Below are positions 7,566-17,423 of a stretch of 64,000 bases of DNA, in pieces. The number at the start of each line of letters is the position of its first letter. Position 1 is the first letter of the stretch. This stretch comes from Seleniibacterium sp963677135. GTDB lineage: Bacteria > Desulfobacterota > Desulfuromonadia > Desulfuromonadales > Geopsychrobacteraceae. A program made the position numbers and the translations under genes. A model generated the notes under the pieces. It ran no database searches, had not been told where the DNA came from, and worked only from the letters and a program-made list of their open reading frames with translations. The stretch lies in contig CAXXLS010000009.1 in NCBI GenBank assembly GCA_963677135.2, forward strand, positions 124,001 to 188,000. The letters run 5' to 3'.

Positions 7566-9014
7566 TTATTTCAATTTCCAGCTGGTCCCCTCGCGACTGT
7601 CCAGCAGCTCGATGCCGCGTGCCGCCAGGGCATCGCGAATCTCGTCGGATTTGGCAAAATCTTTATCCTGCCGGGCTTTGATACGCGCTTCGATCTGCGT
7701 TTCGATCTCTTCCAGGGTGATGTCCAGTCTGGCCAGACCGGCCATTCTGACCTTCTCCAGCCAGGTTGACGGCTCGGAAAGGAACAGGCCGAGCACCTCG
7801 TTGCCAAGGCGCAGGATGGTGGCGTGCAGGTCTCGCACCTGGGCGACCAGGTCGGCCTTTTTAGCGAACTTCTTGGTGGTGATCAGGCGGTTGAGGGTGC
7901 GCACCCCCTCGAACAGGTGGGCAATCGCCTGGGCGGTGTTGAAATCGTCGTCCATCGCCTCGCGGAACTTTTCCTCCAGCCGGGCTCCCTCACCGCTGTT
8001 TTGGTCGGACTCCGGGACATCGGCGACCGCCTTTTGGGCGGCGTCCAGGGCCTCGTAGAAACGGCTCAGGCCGCTCTGGGCCTCCATCAGGTTCTGGTCG
8101 GAAAAATCGATGGGGGAACGGTACTGGGCGGTGAGGATAAAGAAGCGCACCACCTCGGCGTCGTAGGTCTTGAGGATCTCCCGAATGGTAAAGAAATTAC
8201 CCAGGGACTTACTCATTTTCTCCTGGTTGACATTGACGAAGCCGTTGTGCAGCCAGTACTTGGCGAATGGTTTGCCGCTGGCGCCTTCACTCTGGGCGAT
8301 TTCGTTTTCGTGGTGGGGGAAAATCAGGTCCCGACCGCCACCGTGAATATCAAAACTGTCGCCGAGCAGTGACGAGCTCATGGCCGAACATTCGATATGC
8401 CAGCCGGGCCGCCCTGCTCCCCAGGGAGAATCCCAGCTCGGTTCGCCCGGTTTGGCGGCCTTCCACAGGGCAAAATCCATGGGATTGCGTTTCTGCTCAC
8501 CGGGTGCGATCCGGGCACCGGCCTGCATCTCGTCCATGTTGCGTTTGGACAGCTTGAGATAGCTGGCGAATTTTTCGACGCTGTAATAAACATCGCCACC
8601 GGCCGCATAGGCCATCCCCTTGTCGATCAAAGTCTGACAGATGGCAATGATCTGGTCGATATACTCGGTCGCCTTGGGCTCATGGGTCGGCCGTTCGATA
8701 CCGAGGGCATCCATGTCGGTATAAAACTCGTCGATAAACTGTTCCGACAACTCCCTGCTGGTGATCCCACGTTCGTTGGCGCGATTGATGATCTTGTCAT
8801 CGACATCGGTAAAGTTTCGGACGTAGGTCGTCTCGAACCCGCTGAATTTGAAATAGCGGTAGATCACATCGAAGACGATATTGGCCCGCGCGTGCCCGAT
8901 ATGGCAGTAGTCATAGACGGTCACCCCGCAGACATACATACCGACCTTGCCCGGGACCAGGGGCTGGAACTCTTCTTTCTTGCCGCTTAAGGTATTGTAA
9001 ACGCGCAAACTCAT
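7566..9014 (-). CDS. cysS: Cysteinyl-tRNA synthetase
   Basis: A 482-residue class I synthetase that charges tRNA-Cys. It shows the zinc and ATP-site start GMYVCGVTVYDYCHIGHARA, including the HIGH box, the WHIECSAM zinc-binding motif, HHENEIAQSE, and the class I loop EKMSKSLGNF. The C-terminal DALR-type and anticodon-binding region is complete. The chosen ATG sits 5 bases after AGGGAG and yields the usual N-terminus MSLRVYNTLSGKKE; six upstream codons are excluded. It is the last gene of the ispD-ispF-glnS-cysS run. Confidence 0.96.
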   Translation of the reverse strand: MSLRVYNTLSGKKEEFQPLVPGKVGMYVCGVTVYDYCHIGHARANIVFDVIYRYFKFSGFETTYVRNFTDVDDKIINRANERGITSRELSEQFIDEFYTDMDALGIERPTHEPKATEYIDQIIAICQTLIDKGMAYAAGGDVYYSVEKFASYLKLSKRNMDEMQAGARIAPGEQKRNPMDFALWKAAKPGEPSWDSPWGAGRPGWHIECSAMSSSLLGDSFDIHGGGRDLIFPHHENEIAQSEGASGKPFAKYWLHNGFVNVNQEKMSKSLGNFFTIREILKTYDAEVVRFFILTAQYRSPIDFSDQNLMEAQSGLSRFYEALDAAQKAVADVPESDQNSGEGARLEEKFREAMDDDFNTAQAIAHLFEGVRTLNRLITTKKFAKKADLVAQVRDLHATILRLGNEVLGLFLSEPSTWLEKVRMAGLARLDITLEEIETQIEARIKARQDKDFAKSDEIRDALAARGIELLDSREGTSWKLK

Positions 9015-9035
9015 GGGTACTCCCTGACTAGTCAA

Positions 9036-9055
9036 GCCCGCTCTGGAGAGCGGGC
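9036..9055 (-). other. Intercistronic hairpin before cysS
   Basis: The 20-base palindrome made of GCCCGCTCT and AGAGCGGGC lies between the glnS stop and the cysS start, just upstream of the cysS ribosome binding site. There is no T-run, so it may tune translation or mRNA stability rather than stop transcription. Confidence 0.5.
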
Positions 9056-9079
9056 CTATTTAAGTTTCCGACCCGGAAA

Positions 9080-10741
<1,662 letters not shown>

Positions 10742-10759
10742 AAAATGTTAACTCCCGCT

Positions 10760-11275
10760 TTATTCAGTAACAACTGCCAGACGCGCAGCCTGACGTTTCT
10801 CATCCCTGTTCAACAGGACCACCGCATCAGCGGCGATCCCTTCCCCCCGCCCGCAGAAGCCGAGCTTCTCTGTGGTGGTCGCCTTGACATTGATTCTATC
10901 AGAAGCACAGCAGCAATCAGTGGCAATATTGGCCACCATTGCCTGAATATAACCGGCCAGCTTCGGTTTCTGGCAGATCACCGTGGCATCGAGGTTAGCG
11001 ATTGCGTAACCGCGCCGCTGCATCTGACCGACCACCCGGCGCAGCAGGATGCGGCTGTCAATCCCTGCGAATTCGTCGCTATCGTCGGGAAAATGCCGGC
11101 CGATATCCCCCAACCCCAGGGCCCCGAGGATGGCATCACAGACGGCATGAAGCAGCACGTCGGCATCCGAGTGACCGAGCAGCCCAAGATCATAGTCGAT
11201 GGTGACGCCACCGATCACCAGGGGGCGATTCGCCACCAATTTATGAACATCGTAACCATGGCCGATGCGCATCAT
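10760..11275 (-). CDS. ispF: 2-C-methyl-D-erythritol 2,4-cyclodiphosphate synthase
   Basis: A 171-residue enzyme (family about 160) of the MEP isoprenoid pathway, converting CDP-ME 2-phosphate into MEcPP. The metal site GHGYDVHKL, the loop LGLLGHSDADVLLHAVCDAILGA in two adjacent pieces with DxH and the SD-x-D-H pattern, and NVKATTTEKLGFCGRGEG in the C-terminal half are all present. The start overlaps the ispD stop by four bases (ATGA), which implies translational coupling. Confidence 0.95.
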   Translation of the reverse strand: MMRIGHGYDVHKLVANRPLVIGGVTIDYDLGLLGHSDADVLLHAVCDAILGALGLGDIGRHFPDDSDEFAGIDSRILLRRVVGQMQRRGYAIANLDATVICQKPKLAGYIQAMVANIATDCCCASDRINVKATTTEKLGFCGRGEGIAADAVVLLNRDEKRQAARLAVVTE

Positions 11276-11985
11276 GCCGACTCCCTTCCCATGCTGTCAA
11301 GCAAAGCCTTTGCAATAACAAGATCTTCCGGGGTTGTTACCTTGATATTCCGATAGTCCCCGGCGACAATGGCGACCGGGCTGCCGATGCGCTCGAAGAG
11401 CGACGCCTCGTCGGTACCGTAAAAACCCTCCTCGGCGGCCAGGGCGAAGGCCCGCTGCATCAGTTCAAAGCTGGCGCCCTGGGGGGTCTGGGCCTGCCAC
11501 AACAGACTGCGATCCAGGGTGCGCTCGATGCGCATCTCCGTCACGACCTTGATGGTGTCCTTGGCCGGCACCGCCATGATCGCCGCTCCGTTCCCCTCGA
11601 TGCTGCGCAGCAGGTCGGCCAGCAGCCGGGTATCGAGCAGGGGACGCGCCCCGTCATGCACCAGCACCGGCCGGCGGGCCTCGGTATAACCGTCTTCGGC
11701 CAGGGCGGCCAGCCCGTTGGCAACCGAATCCTGGCGCTCCGCTCCGCCGCCAATCAGCCGCTTGACCTTGGTGAATCCGTAGGGCTCAAGAATCCGCGCC
11801 CGACAGAAAGGGATATCCTCGGCAGGGACAATCGGGTAAATGACGTCGACCAGGGGATGTGCGTCGAACAGGGACAGGGTATGGGCGAGAATCGGCCGGC
11901 CAGACAGCTCAAGATACTGCTTGCTGACTGCACCTCCCATTCGGCGCCCCATTCCCGCCGCCGGAACCAGGACAGCTGCTTTCAT
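11272..11985 (-). CDS. ispD: 2-C-methyl-D-erythritol 4-phosphate cytidylyltransferase
   Basis: A 237-residue enzyme that makes CDP-ME from MEP and CTP. The nucleotide-binding start is VLVPAAGMGRRMGG with K about ten residues on, VHDGARPLL is the classical IspD signature, and WQAQTPQGAS and TDEASLFE complete the active site. An AAAGG site precedes the ATG selected; 41 additional upstream codons are rejected because they extend into the carD terminator region and do not match the family. IspD and IspF act in the same pathway and their genes overlap. Confidence 0.95.
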   Translation of the reverse strand: MKAAVLVPAAGMGRRMGGAVSKQYLELSGRPILAHTLSLFDAHPLVDVIYPIVPAEDIPFCRARILEPYGFTKVKRLIGGGAERQDSVANGLAALAEDGYTEARRPVLVHDGARPLLDTRLLADLLRSIEGNGAAIMAVPAKDTIKVVTEMRIERTLDRSLLWQAQTPQGASFELMQRAFALAAEEGFYGTDEASLFERIGSPVAIVAGDYRNIKVTTPEDLVIAKALLDSMGRESA

Positions 11986-12061
11986 CGACAACCTTTGACT
12001 CTGAGGCGAGCATCCGCACGCGCCGGACACCGGCCGGACAGAAGGGTTCTTTCCTGCATCC

Positions 12062-12094
12062 ACAAACAGAAAAGACCAGGTGCCATGCACCCGG
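12062..12094 (-). terminator. Probable terminator downstream of carD
   Basis: On the minus strand CCGGGTGC and GCACCTGG form an 8-bp stem with a 3-base loop, followed by TCTTTTCTGTTTGT. It lies between carD and ispD, so it may be partial and allow some read-through into the isp genes. Confidence 0.55.
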
Positions 12095-12128
12095 CCTGTG
12101 TCTGTCAAGCTTTATGGATCAGGAGATT

Positions 12129-12608
12129 CTAGTGGAAAATATTTTCCAGGCGCTGAACCACCTGATCTTCCTTGGCGCCCTCTGCCAGGGCCACCTCGGT
12201 GACCAGCAGCTTGCGGGCCTGTTCGAGAACCTTCTTCTCTCCGTAAGAAAGTTCCTTTTCGGAACTGATCTGATAAAGATCGCGCAGCACATGCGCAACC
12301 TCCAGCAGGTCGCCGGTCTTGAGCTTGTCGTTGTATTCCCGCTGACGCCGACTCCAGGATGCGATCTTGCCGTTGCAGCACGGCTCCGCCAAGGCGTCAA
12401 ACACCCCGGTAATGCGCTTCTGATCGATCAGACGACGCAGACCGACGGTGCCGGCGTTGCCAACCGGGACCATGATCTTCATGTCGGTATCAACAATTCT
12501 CAAGATGTAAAAATTTTGAGTCTGCCCGGCAAACTCGCGACTCTCAATATCCTCGATAACCCCAACTCCCTGAGTTGGATAAACGGCCATATCTCCTACT
12601 TTAAACAA
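12129..12608 (-). CDS. carD: CarD/CdnL family RNA polymerase-binding regulator
   Basis: A 159-residue CarD-family protein. The N-terminal RID domain is recognisable by MFKVGDMAVYPTQGVGVIEDI, which binds the RNA polymerase beta lobe, and the C-terminal helical half (RQREYNDKL, LRDLY, GEKKVLEQARKLL) contacts DNA near the -10 element to stabilise open complexes. I take the TTG at 12606-12608 as the start: it gives the family N-terminus and has AAAGGAG seven bases upstream. Earlier in-frame codons are not conserved-looking. The gene precedes ispD-ispF-glnS-cysS, an order I associate with Geobacter-type genomes. Confidence 0.92.
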   Translation of the reverse strand: MFKVGDMAVYPTQGVGVIEDIESREFAGQTQNFYILRIVDTDMKIMVPVGNAGTVGLRRLIDQKRITGVFDALAEPCCNGKIASWSRRQREYNDKLKTGDLLEVAHVLRDLYQISSEKELSYGEKKVLEQARKLLVTEVALAEGAKEDQVVQRLENIFH

Positions 12609-12853
12609 AACTAAACTCCTTTGGCTAGACCTACCAATATTAGCACAACGACATTCCTTCGTCAATTCCGCATAGATGAGTTAACTGTCTGATTCATATG
12701 AGAAATTACGTTTGAGAGCAGGTTTTCGGCAGGCCGTGGTATGATTTCCGGAAAATTTTCAATGACTTTTAGCGCATTTGTGGCAATTTATACCAGATAT
12801 TCCGGGTCTCTGTTTTTCCGGGTCCAGGTCACTTTTAAAAGGAGATTCTGTCG

Positions 12854-13795
12854 ATGAAAATCGCTATTGTCGGCGCCGGCGCCGTCGGACTCTACTTCGG
12901 CTCATTGTTGCAACGCAACGGCCAGGATGTACACTTTCTGCTGCGCAGCGATTATGACGCCATTGCCCGAAAGGGCCTCCAGGTTTACTCCATCAACGGC
13001 AACTATCACCTGGACAACCTCAAGGTCTACCGCAGGTCAACGGATATCGGCCCCGCCGACCTGGTTCTGGTGACCCTGAAAACGGTCTCCAATCACCAGA
13101 TGGTGGACCTGGTGAGGCCCCTGGTCGGCCCCCAGACCCTGATCGCCTCCCTGCAGAACGGCCTGGGCAACGAGGAGCTTCTGGCCGACGCCTTTGGCCC
13201 GGACAACATTCTCGGCGGCGTCACCTACCTCGGAGCCGCCCGCAGGGAACCGGGCACGGTCCACCACACCAATTCGGGTCGCATCGACCTGGGGGAATTT
13301 GACCGGAGCGCGTCGGAGAGATGCGCGAAACTCGCGGCCATGTTCACGGCTGCCGGGATCCCCTGCACCGTCATCGACGATCTCAGACGCAAGCGCTGGG
13401 AGAAACTGTGCTGGAACATTCCCTTCAACGGTCTCGCCGCCCTGCTGAACCAGGATACCGCACAACTGCTTGCCCATCCCGGCGTCAAGGACCTGGTCCG
13501 CACCCTGATTCTCGAAATTGTCGCCGGCGCCAATGCTCAGCATCTGCAGCGGCCGATCGACGGACCGCAGTTCAGCAGCAACCTGATCAGCTATACCGAG
13601 AAACTGACCCCCTACCGACCCAGCATGCTGGTCGACCGCGACGCCGGCAGAGTCATGGAGATCGAAGCGATTCTCGGCGTCCCCCTGCAGCAGGCCGAGG
13701 CCAGGGGGGTCGCCATGCCCCACGTCCGGATGCTCTACAGCCTCCTTGATGCCAGCGAGGGGCGGCATCTCGACCGATCGCCCTCAGTCAGCTGA
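12854..13795 (+). CDS. Ketopantoate reductase family protein (second copy)
   Basis: A 313-residue ApbA/PanE family protein with the NADPH motif VGAGAVGLYFG, the SLQNGLGNEE segment, and a helical C-domain containing KRWEKLCWNIPFNGLAALL, which matches the KLxxN catalytic stretch. It is divergent in sequence from the copy at 4939-5886, so the two are unlikely to be recent duplicates. Either may be the biosynthetic PanE that makes D-pantoate from ketopantoate; which one cannot be decided here. An AAAGGAG site is 9 bases before the start. Its 3' end overlaps the end of znuB by 12 bases in convergent orientation. Confidence 0.87.
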   Translation: MKIAIVGAGAVGLYFGSLLQRNGQDVHFLLRSDYDAIARKGLQVYSINGNYHLDNLKVYRRSTDIGPADLVLVTLKTVSNHQMVDLVRPLVGPQTLIASLQNGLGNEELLADAFGPDNILGGVTYLGAARREPGTVHHTNSGRIDLGEFDRSASERCAKLAAMFTAAGIPCTVIDDLRRKRWEKLCWNIPFNGLAALLNQDTAQLLAHPGVKDLVRTLILEIVAGANAQHLQRPIDGPQFSSNLISYTEKLTPYRPSMLVDRDAGRVMEIEAILGVPLQQAEARGVAMPHVRMLYSLLDASEGRHLDRSPSVS

Positions 13796-14590
13796 GCCGG
13801 CCAGCCGCTGCGGAACCAGAATCCCGAAGAGAAACAGCAGGCAGGCCGCCACCACGATGGACGGCCCGGTCGGGGTATCCCAGACCAGCGATCCGGCCAG
13901 GCCGCCGGCGACCGCCAGGCAACCGATCAGGCTGGCGAAAACCGCCATCGCCTCGGGGCTTCGCGAAAACCGCCGCGCCGCAGCTGCCGGAATGATCAGC
14001 AGCGAGGTCACCAGCAACAGACCGACCACCTTCATCATGATCGCCACGGTCAGGGCGATCAACCCCAGAAACAGCCAGTTGACGCGATCCACGGGCACCC
14101 CTTCGACGCGGGCCAAATCCTCATGAATGGTGATGGCCAACAGGGGTTTCCACATCCACAGCAAACCCGCCAGGGCCAGCCCGCCGCCGCCAAAGATCCA
14201 GGCCAGGTCGGCCTGGCCGATGGCCAGGATGTCGCCGAACAGGTAGGAGACCAGGTCGACCCTCACGTTCTCCATAAAGGCCAGGGCGACAAGCCCCAGC
14301 GACAGCGACCCATGAGCGAGAATTCCCAGCATGGTATCGCTGGCCAGGTTGCGCTGTTTCTGGCTGAAAAACAGGATCAGAGCCAGCAGCTGACAGATGA
14401 AAACAATGCCCACGGTCAGGTTGATATGCAGCAGAAACCCGAGAGCGACACCCAACAGGGCGGAGTGAGCCAGGGTTTCCCCGAAATAGGCCAGACGACG
14501 CCAGACGACAAAGGATCCGAACGGCCCGGCAACCAGGGCCACCCCCACCCCTCCCAGCAGCGCTCGCAAGAGAAAATCATCGAATATCAT
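13784..14590 (-). CDS. znuB: Zinc ABC transporter permease ZnuB
   Basis: A 268-residue ABC-3 family permease with about eight hydrophobic segments and the family landmarks RRLAYFGETLAHSALLGVALG near the N-terminus and LLLVTSLLIIPAAAAR in the second half. It forms the membrane channel for high-affinity zinc uptake with ZnuA and ZnuC. The chosen ATG overlaps the znuC stop in an ATGA, which is a normal coupled start; nine upstream codons are rejected. A manganese or iron specificity is possible for the family, but the zur and Zur-box context argues for zinc. Confidence 0.9.
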   Translation of the reverse strand: MIFDDFLLRALLGGVGVALVAGPFGSFVVWRRLAYFGETLAHSALLGVALGFLLHINLTVGIVFICQLLALILFFSQKQRNLASDTMLGILAHGSLSLGLVALAFMENVRVDLVSYLFGDILAIGQADLAWIFGGGGLALAGLLWMWKPLLAITIHEDLARVEGVPVDRVNWLFLGLIALTVAIMMKVVGLLLVTSLLIIPAAAARRFSRSPEAMAVFASLIGCLAVAGGLAGSLVWDTPTGPSIVVAACLLFLFGILVPQRLAGSAD

Positions 14591-15342
14591 TTCAGGCTCC
14601 TGTCGCAATGGGCACATTGATCATGCTGGTGATTCTGATCATGAACATAGACGGCAAGGTTTTTCACCGCCAACGGTCCGAACAGTTCCGCATAGGCGGG
14701 ATGGGAGGTTACCGCCTCCGGCGTGCCGCTGCAGCAGATATGACGGTTCAGACACAGGACCCGGTCGGTGGCCGCCATCACCAGGTGCAGATCATGGGAC
14801 ACCATGAGCACGGCGCAGCCGCGCTGGTCGCGGATCCTGGCGATCAGTTGGTAAAGCTCGACCTGACCATGCACATCGACCCCCTGGACCGGTTCGTCGA
14901 GGACCAGCAGGTCCGGTTCGCGCACCAGAGCCCTCGCCAGCAGCACCCGCTGCAATTCGCCCCCGGAGAGGACCTTCAAAGGAGACTCGTAAACATGCTC
15001 GGCGCCGACCTCTTTCAGCAGCTTATGAGCCTGACACTGATCATTATCGCAGGCCAGGGCGAGAAAGCGCTTGACGGTCAAGGGGAAGGTCGGATCCAGA
15101 TGAAGGCGCTGGGGCATATAACCGATCGTCAGTTCCGACGCCCGGCTGACTGTCCCGCTCTGCAGCGGCAGCAGCCCCAGGGCGACCCGCAGCAGGGTGG
15201 TCTTGCCCGCCCCGTTCGGCCCGATGATGGTGACAACTTCCCGGCTCCTGACCGCAAAGCCGATGTCTTCCAACAGCAACCGCCCGCCCCTCGTGTAGTT
15301 GACCCGGTCAAGGGTCAATAGCAAAGTATCGTCCTGACTCAT
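14587..15342 (-). CDS. znuC: Zinc ABC transporter ATP-binding protein ZnuC
   Basis: A 251-residue ABC ATPase. Walker A is GPNGAGKTT, the signature is LSGGELQRVLLARAL, Walker B is LLVLDEPVQGVD, and the switch His follows in MVSHDLH. The C-terminal tail has a His-rich stretch (HDQNHQHDQCAHC), common in ZnuC and probably zinc-binding. The start ATG overlaps the zur stop (ATGA), so zur, znuC and znuB are read as one coupled operon; codons upstream of this ATG are excluded. Confidence 0.93.
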   Translation of the reverse strand: MSQDDTLLLTLDRVNYTRGGRLLLEDIGFAVRSREVVTIIGPNGAGKTTLLRVALGLLPLQSGTVSRASELTIGYMPQRLHLDPTFPLTVKRFLALACDNDQCQAHKLLKEVGAEHVYESPLKVLSGGELQRVLLARALVREPDLLVLDEPVQGVDVHGQVELYQLIARIRDQRGCAVLMVSHDLHLVMAATDRVLCLNRHICCSGTPEAVTSHPAYAELFGPLAVKNLAVYVHDQNHQHDQCAHCDRSLK

Positions 15343-15839
15343 GACATTGATTCTTTCTTCTGGCAGCGAGGGCACAGCCCCATGATTTCGACGGTATGCC
15401 GATGAACGCTGAAACCATGAGCAGCAGCACTCTCGGCGATCGCTTCATTAATCGCCGCGACATCCAGTTCGGCGTAGCTGCGGCAGGTCTCGCAGATAAA
15501 AAACTGCCCCTCGTGGGGCTGGTGCGGCTGGACGCAACCGACATAAGCATTCAATGAAGCGATGCGATGAACCAGGCCGATGTCAAGGAGAAAATCAAGG
15601 GCACGGTAGACTGTCGGCGGCGCGGTTCGCCCATCCCGCTGCATAAGCTCGAGAACCTCGTAGGCGCCGATGGGCCGGTGCTGCTGCCAGACCAGTTCGA
15701 AAACCCGCCGCCGCAGGGCGGTAAACCGCTGCCGGCGGCTCTGGCACACCTGTTCAGCCGCCTCCAGCGCAGTCGCGATGCAGCTCTCGTGATCGTGATC
15801 CTCACTGATAAAGTGCAGAGATTTTTTTTGAACAGCCAT
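15339..15839 (-). CDS. zur: Fur-family zinc uptake regulator Zur
   Basis: A 166-residue Fur-family repressor. The winged helix covers roughly residues 20-95 with a recognition helix in APPTVYRALDFLLDIGLVHR, followed by a dimerisation domain with His residues (HQPHEGQFFICETC). Two CxxC pairs, C-E-T-C and C-P-R-C, form the structural zinc site. Its position as first gene of an operon with znuCB and divergent from znuA, with a Zur box between, assigns it as the zinc-responsive member. With zinc bound it should repress both directions. Confidence 0.92.
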   Translation of the reverse strand: MAVQKKSLHFISEDHDHESCIATALEAAEQVCQSRRQRFTALRRRVFELVWQQHRPIGAYEVLELMQRDGRTAPPTVYRALDFLLDIGLVHRIASLNAYVGCVQPHQPHEGQFFICETCRSYAELDVAAINEAIAESAAAHGFSVHRHTVEIMGLCPRCQKKESMS

Positions 15840-15866
15840 GGGCACAGTCCCTATTGACGCAATTAG

Positions 15867-15881
15867 TGTTATATTATAACA
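15867..15881. promoter_or_regulatory. Zur operator between zur-znuCB and znuA
   Basis: The 15-bp palindrome TGTTATATTATAACA, extended on the minus strand to GAAATGTTATAATATAACA, agrees with the well-known proteobacterial Zur box (GAAATGTTATANTATAACATTTC). It lies 27 bases before zur and 47 bases before znuA and can control both divergent promoters. Confidence 0.92.
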
Positions 15882-15928
15882 TTTCAAAAACTAGTTCTTT
15901 ATCATAGGTGAATCTGAGGAGAAACACA

Positions 15929-16936
15929 ATGAAGAGATCCCTGATCGGATTATTGGCCCTGGTTGTCCTGATTCTGCCCGGATTAAGCATGGCGAAGGCG
16001 GCGCCCAAGGTGGTGGTCAGCCTTAAGCCCATCCATTCGTTGGTGTCAGGCATTATGGCCGGCGTCGGAGAACCGGAACTGCTGGTTGAGGGGGCGGCAT
16101 CCCCCCACAACTATGTCTTACGCCCTTCGGAAGCAAGACTGCTGTCGCAGGCGGATCTGATTATTCGGGTCGGCAGTGGCCTGGAGGGTTTTTTGGACAA
16201 GCCGCTGACCACACTTGGTCGCAACGCAGACACCTTGGAGCTGGCTCTCGCCCTGAAAGACAAACTCCTGCCGGCCCGTCAAGGGGGAAACTGGGAAAGG
16301 CATTCTCATCATCACGACGCGGATCATGCCGGCCATGACATGAATCACGCTGATCACCACGAAGGAGAACATCTTCATGATGCCGACCATGATGATCACG
16401 AAGATCAGGCCTCCCTGGCCCGTTTCGACCAGCACATCTGGCTGAGCCCGACGCTGGCCAAGGAGATTGTCCGGCTGACCGCGGCCAAACTTATCGCCCT
16501 GGATCCTGACCATGAAACAGACTATCGCCGCAACAGCAGCAGCGTGATTGATCGCCTTGACCGCCTTGACGGCCGCCTTAAAGCGCAGCTGCAGTCAGTC
16601 GCTGAGGTGCCTTACGTGGTCTTTCATGCCGCTTACCAGTATTTCGAGGTCTCTTACAATCTGCACCCGGCCGGATCGATCAGTATCGATCCGGATCATC
16701 GGCCGGGAGCCAGGCGGGTCAAGGAGGTTCGCGACAAAATTATCGCCACTCAGGCCAGATGTGTCTTCAGCGAGCCGCAATTCACATCGCGCCTGATCGC
16801 CACTCTGATCGAAGGAACTGACGCCCATACCGGCATCCTTGATCCTCTCGGGGCGGACCTTGCAGCCGGCCCGGATGCATATTTTGACCTCATGGACAAT
16901 ATGGCGAAAAACCTCTATCGCTGTCTTGCGGATTGA
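15929..16936 (+). CDS. znuA: Zinc ABC transporter substrate-binding protein ZnuA
   Basis: A 335-residue cluster-9 (A-I type) periplasmic binding protein with a signal peptide ending near AKAAPK. A long His/Asp-rich loop, starting about residue 120 (HSHHHDADHAGHDMNH and continuing to HEDQ), is typical of ZnuA and captures or senses zinc. Metal ligands are expected at SPHNY (His), HIWLSP (His), FHAAYQYF (His) and the late Asp/Glu. A GAGGAG site precedes the ATG used; seven earlier codons are excluded. The gene is divergent from zur-znuCB across the Zur box. Confidence 0.95.
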   Translation: MKRSLIGLLALVVLILPGLSMAKAAPKVVVSLKPIHSLVSGIMAGVGEPELLVEGAASPHNYVLRPSEARLLSQADLIIRVGSGLEGFLDKPLTTLGRNADTLELALALKDKLLPARQGGNWERHSHHHDADHAGHDMNHADHHEGEHLHDADHDDHEDQASLARFDQHIWLSPTLAKEIVRLTAAKLIALDPDHETDYRRNSSSVIDRLDRLDGRLKAQLQSVAEVPYVVFHAAYQYFEVSYNLHPAGSISIDPDHRPGARRVKEVRDKIIATQARCVFSEPQFTSRLIATLIEGTDAHTGILDPLGADLAAGPDAYFDLMDNMAKNLYRCLAD

Positions 16937-17021
16937 TGCTAAAAGAGCAGCGGCAGCGGTGTTCGGCACCCATCGGGCACCACTTTTACAACCCATGTCT
17001 TCAATCCAAAGGATATGCAGC

Positions 17022-17333
17022 ATGTCACAATTTGAAAATGTCACCGTGGTTCGGGAAGCCAATATCTATTTTGATGGCAGGGTCACGAGCAGAACCGTGC
17101 TGTTCAGCGATGGCAGCAGAAAGACCCTGGGCATCATGCTGCCGGGGGAGTATGAATTCGGTACGGAAGCGGCGGAACTCATGGAGATTCTGGCCGGGGA
17201 ACTGGAGGTGCTGCTGCCCGGCCGGGAGTGGAAAACCTGCACGGCCGGCGACAGTTTCAACGTGCCGGCCGATTCAAGCTTTCAGCTGAAGGTCAGAAGC
17301 GCAACCGACTACTGTTGCAGTTATCTGAAATAA
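17022..17333 (+). CDS. ppnP: Pyrimidine/purine nucleoside phosphorylase
   Basis: A 103-residue single-domain cupin of the PpnP (YaiE, DUF1255) family. FGTEAAELMEILAGELEVLLPG followed by FNVPADSSFQLKV is the conserved core. The E. coli protein phosphorolyses several nucleosides to ribose 1-phosphate and the base. The start has AAAGG 10 bases upstream. It is 85 bases downstream of znuA and could be read from the same transcript, although no functional link to zinc is evident. Confidence 0.9.
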   Translation: MSQFENVTVVREANIYFDGRVTSRTVLFSDGSRKTLGIMLPGEYEFGTEAAELMEILAGELEVLLPGREWKTCTAGDSFNVPADSSFQLKVRSATDYCCSYLK

Positions 17334-17423
17334 CCACCGGTCATGCCGGCCGCAGCGGGACGCTCGACTCTTGCTGCGACTGGCGGGACGCAGGGCGGTC
17401 AATGCCGGTCCGCCGGCCCGGCC

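Noticed and set aside
16300..16410. His/Asp codon repeats as a possible CRISPR or tandem repeat
   Set aside because: They encode the His-rich zinc loop of ZnuA and have no constant repeat unit or spacers.
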